From Clostridia bacterium (GTDB lineage Bacteria > Bacillota > Clostridia > Oscillospirales > CAG-272), in contig JAGBTR010000114.1 of assembly GCA_017631215.1 (NCBI GenBank), positions 1 through 15,134 of the forward strand: a stretch of DNA of 15,134 bases, in the 5' to 3' direction. Positions 13,246 to 15,134 of this stretch are shown here, in pieces. Below the pieces are notes generated by a model. It was not told where the DNA came from. It did no database searches and saw only the letters and a list, made by a program, of their open reading frames with translations. Both the position numbers and the translations under genes were made by a program. Positions within the stretch are counted from its first letter, which is position 1, and each line of letters starts with the position of its first letter.

Positions 13246-13480
13246 CCTGTCGTATTCCATTCTGTCGGATGTGGACGATGACCGTATCACCGCCAAGATC
13301 GACGTTCCCACCCGCAAGGCGATCGAGCAGATCAACCTGCGCCTGCGTCATCCTGATGCGGCGACCATCAGCTCGGTAACGATCACCTCCGGTACCGGCA
13401 CGGCTACCATTGCCGAGGACGGTGAGACCGTCATCATTACCGGCGCCAAGGGACAGATCGGTATTGAGGTCTTGTACTGA
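13246..13480 (+). pseudogene. 3' remnant of a beta-rich (possibly glycoside hydrolase-associated) gene
   Basis: A frame open from 13214 overlaps the end of the tandem Spo0A gene and continues to TGA at 13478, encoding DLSYSILSDVDDDRITAKID and ending LRHPDAATISSVTITSGTG...IGIEVLY. It looks like the C-terminal domain of a larger enzyme (the RLRHP...ISSVTI pattern resembles C-terminal beta-sandwiches of some polysaccharide-degrading enzymes). No ribosome site or sensible start precedes it; a GTG at 13271 would give only 69 aa. Best read as a gene stub left when neighbouring DNA arrived. Confidence 0.5.
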
Positions 13481-13584
13481 TCGCAAGATAAGTGCGCGAC
13501 TAAATATGTTTTATCGGAAATGATCGATGGCCTCCTTAGGCGATACGATCACTCAAGCCCCCCGTCGCTTGCGGCGGGGGCGCG

Positions 13585-13633
13585 GGGGAACGACTTTTGG
13601 AACACCTTCAAAAAGTCGTTCCCCTTTGCTTTG
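13585..13633 (+). terminator. Intrinsic terminator-like hairpin
   Basis: GGGGAACGACTTTT (13585-13598) pairs perfectly with AAAAGTCGTTCCCC (13611-13624), loop 12 bases, followed by TTTGCTTTG. Directly preceded by the GC-rich hairpin. Probably ends the transcript of the tandem Spo0A gene and remnant. Confidence 0.7.
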
Positions 13634-13774
13634 TAGATGCTACCAATAAAAACAAGGCGATCCGCCGCACAGTGCGCATCCGCGAGGGAACCGCGCACGT
13701 GCAGCATCGACAATGTTCGATAGATTTTGCGTGGCGATCATGGCGATCTCAAGGCGGTCAAGCGTGCATACATA

Positions 13775-13802
13775 ACAAAAGGGCACCGCTCGGTGCCTTT
13801 TT
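13775..13802 (+). terminator. Second intrinsic terminator
   Basis: GGCACC (13782-13787), GCTC loop, GGTGCC (13792-13797), then five T; preceded by an A run, so it could act in both directions. It insulates the downstream lipoprotein gene. Confidence 0.75.
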
Positions 13803-13877
13803 GTATTTATGGAAAAGCCGCTGCCACCGCGTGAGGGTGATACAGTAAGAAAGCACGAGCGATCGGTAAAATTGGCA

Positions 13878-13906
13878 TTGACATTTTTCGCCCGATGGTG
13901 TATCAT
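13878..13906 (+). promoter_or_regulatory. Sigma-A promoter of the downstream lipoprotein
   Basis: TTGACA (13878-13883), 17-bp spacer, TATCAT (13901-13906). It gives a leader of about 70 nt before the start at 13985. Confidence 0.7.
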
Positions 13907-13984
13907 AAAAGCAGATAACAGCGCGGTGCTTTGCCGCGATTACGGACATGCCGCCACACAAAAGGGCACAGGAGGTACGAGAAG

Positions 13985-15134
13985 ATGAAGCCGATGCTGT
14001 CAAGAGCACTTTTAATGCTGCTTGCGCTGCTTCTCACGGTCACGCTTTGGGGCTGTGGAGGAGATTCGTCGGACAAGCCGACGGACGATGGCACTGGAGA
14101 TCCCGACAAGCAACCGGGCGAGGATGCCACCCCCGATGAGGAGGATCTGTCGCATCTGCCGAGCGTTCCCTCTGAGCGCGAGATGACGGTCACGCAAGGG
14201 CTTGCCATCCATGAAAACGCGGACGCGCTTGGCCGCATTCCTCAGGGACTGGCCGAGGTTGTCAATCAATATATGTCGAATTATGAGGGCATGAATCTGC
14301 AGGGGGCAAAAACCACCTTCCAGACCCATACCTATACCGAGCTGCAGCAGCTTCCGTCTGATGCGGTTATGGTCTATTATGCGCCTCGCTCCGGTGCCAT
14401 CGGTGCCATTCGCGAATGGGCGAAGCTGGACGACGAATATGAGCTTCATATGATGACCATCATCAATCGAACCGATGAGCAGACCTATCTCTCCGAGCAC
14501 GCAGATCAAATCATGACGGACGTCAATGGGGATTATCTGACGAACGGCAGCGAGCATTATATGATGCCGAACGACGAGTGGACGGATTATGTATGGAGCT
14601 TTCTTGAGCCGGCGCTCGAGGTGGCGGATATTCAAACCATCGTTTTTGAGGAGCCTGACCTTTATAAGGCCTCCGGTTATTCCGCCAGCTTTAAGCGTGA
14701 GTGGGAAAAGTATTACGGTGAGCCGTGGCAGGATCAGACAACCTCGCCTGAGGCTATGATCAAATCTCAGCAGCTGAAGGTTTATTTGCTCAACCGCATG
14801 ATGGAGATCATTACCGCACGTATCAGAGAGAAGTGTCCCAATATCAAAATTTACATTGCCACACACTCCACGCTGAGCTATAACGTCACCAAAAATTCCG
14901 GCAAATCGGACGTCCGCGGCCTGGCTAGCGGCATGAATACTTACCTCAATGCCGGCATCTATGACGGTATGATCGGACAGACGTGGACAGACACGGCCGG
15001 CGCACAGCTGACCAAGGATGGAAATCCCGTCAGCAGCCGATTCCTTGCCGGCTATCTCGGATATGCCTCGTATGTGGACGTTGTGGGGGATCTGGATCTG
15101 TTTACGCTGGCCGACCCCGTTGGTGACGGCATCA
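13985..15134 (+). CDS. Lipoprotein resembling a TIM-barrel glycoside hydrolase, 3' end outside window
   Basis: Starts at ATG 13985 with AGGAGG (13970-13975) nine bases upstream and runs open to the window end (383 codons seen). The lipoprotein signal ends TLWGC with Cys24, followed by an Asp/Pro/Gly-rich linker (to about 55). The body contains YYAPRSGAIGAIREWAKLDD, IVFEEPDLYKASGYSASFKR, EWEKYYGEPWQDQTTSP, IKIYIATHSTLSYN, YDGMIGQTWTDTAG and DLFTLADPVGDG. Alternating strand/helix order and strand-end acidic residues (EEPDL) suggest a glycoside hydrolase-like barrel from an uncharacterised family; Glu in EEPDL is a candidate acid/base. It would act on the outer face of the membrane on an unknown glycan. 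Family call is tentative. Confidence 0.6.
   Translation, partial: MKPMLSRALLMLLALLLTVTLWGCGGDSSDKPTDDGTGDPDKQPGEDATPDEEDLSHLPSVPSEREMTVTQGLAIHENADALGRIPQGLAEVVNQYMSNYEGMNLQGAKTTFQTHTYTELQQLPSDAVMVYYAPRSGAIGAIREWAKLDDEYELHMMTIINRTDEQTYLSEHADQIMTDVNGDYLTNGSEHYMMPNDEWTDYVWSFLEPALEVADIQTIVFEEPDLYKASGYSASFKREWEKYYGEPWQDQTTSPEAMIKSQQLKVYLLNRMMEIITARIREKCPNIKIYIATHSTLSYNVTKNSGKSDVRGLASGMNTYLNAGIYDGMIGQTWTDTAGAQLTKDGNPVSSRFLAGYLGYASYVDVVGDLDLFTLADPVGDGI

Larger units (their letters stand above)
13481..13877. other. Non-coding stretch with hairpins
   Basis: I find no convincing gene here on either strand. It contains a GC-rich hairpin (CCCCCGTCGC 13559-13568 with GCGGCGGGGG 13571-13580), then two terminators listed separately. 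The 13640-13775 part between the two terminators has no recognised content; its ORFs lack ribosome sites. Confidence 0.5.

Noticed and set aside
12643..13335. A 230-codon minus-strand frame antisense to the tandem Spo0A gene
   Set aside because: The apparent internal repeat is only the complement of the duplicated Spo0A domains.
13640..13775. Possible small gene or non-coding RNA between two terminators
   Set aside because: No promoter, ribosome site or recognisable structure was found inside this segment.
14012..14866. A 284-codon minus-strand frame within the last gene
   Set aside because: The plus-strand frame has a ribosome site, lipoprotein signal and coherent protein sequence.

Overview
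The window looks like part of a chromosome from an uncultured, probably gut-associated Clostridia (Bacillota) species. Reasons: SipW-type signal peptidase and TasA-like exported proteins, Spo0A effector domains, AGGAGG-type ribosome sites, consensus sigma-A promoters, moderate GC with avoidance of TTA/CTA/TCA codons. No genome-level check was possible.

Layout. 1-1260: a YcxB-like membrane protein cut by the window start (+) and a small lipoprotein (-), sharing a bidirectional terminator, followed by a stand-alone terminator hairpin. 1260-2361: a small arginine-rich ORF behind an extended -10 promoter, then a complete tyrosine recombinase. 2362-2760: a non-coding stretch that appears to be an invertible promoter switch. 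Two inverted recombination-site-like sequences (perfect 15-bp core, imperfect flanks) bracket about 220 bp holding a near-consensus promoter and an intrinsic terminator. As assembled, the promoter points away from the downstream operon and the terminator points toward it, which I read as OFF. 2761-12038: a five-gene collinear cluster: SipW-type signal peptidase, a 579-aa TasA-like secreted protein, a 1784-aa secreted protein (TasA-like head, GLUG region, Ig-like and beta-helix regions, C-terminal autoprocessing Hint domain), a small 181-aa SipW-type exported protein, and a zinc-ribbon + AP2 DNA-binding protein. The two gaps flanking the giant gene (124 and 125 bp) each hold two back-to-back strong hairpins.

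12039-13480: a hairpin, a strong promoter with Spo0A-box-like sequences, a decayed fragment of a Spo0A effector domain, an intact protein made of two tandem Spo0A effector domains with no receiver, and a 3' gene remnant. 13481-15134: hairpins and terminators, a consensus promoter, and a lipoprotein resembling a TIM-barrel glycoside hydrolase that runs off the window.

Working model (inference): the recombinase flips the switch and so turns a secreted fibre/matrix operon on or off in individual cells; SipW processes the exported subunits; the giant Hint-bearing protein may be an autoprocessed adhesin or fibre tip; the AP2 protein and the tandem Spo0A-effector protein are candidate regulators. 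A near-identical 16-bp direct repeat at 1170 and 12147 brackets the whole recombinase-switch-operon block, so it may have moved as a cassette.
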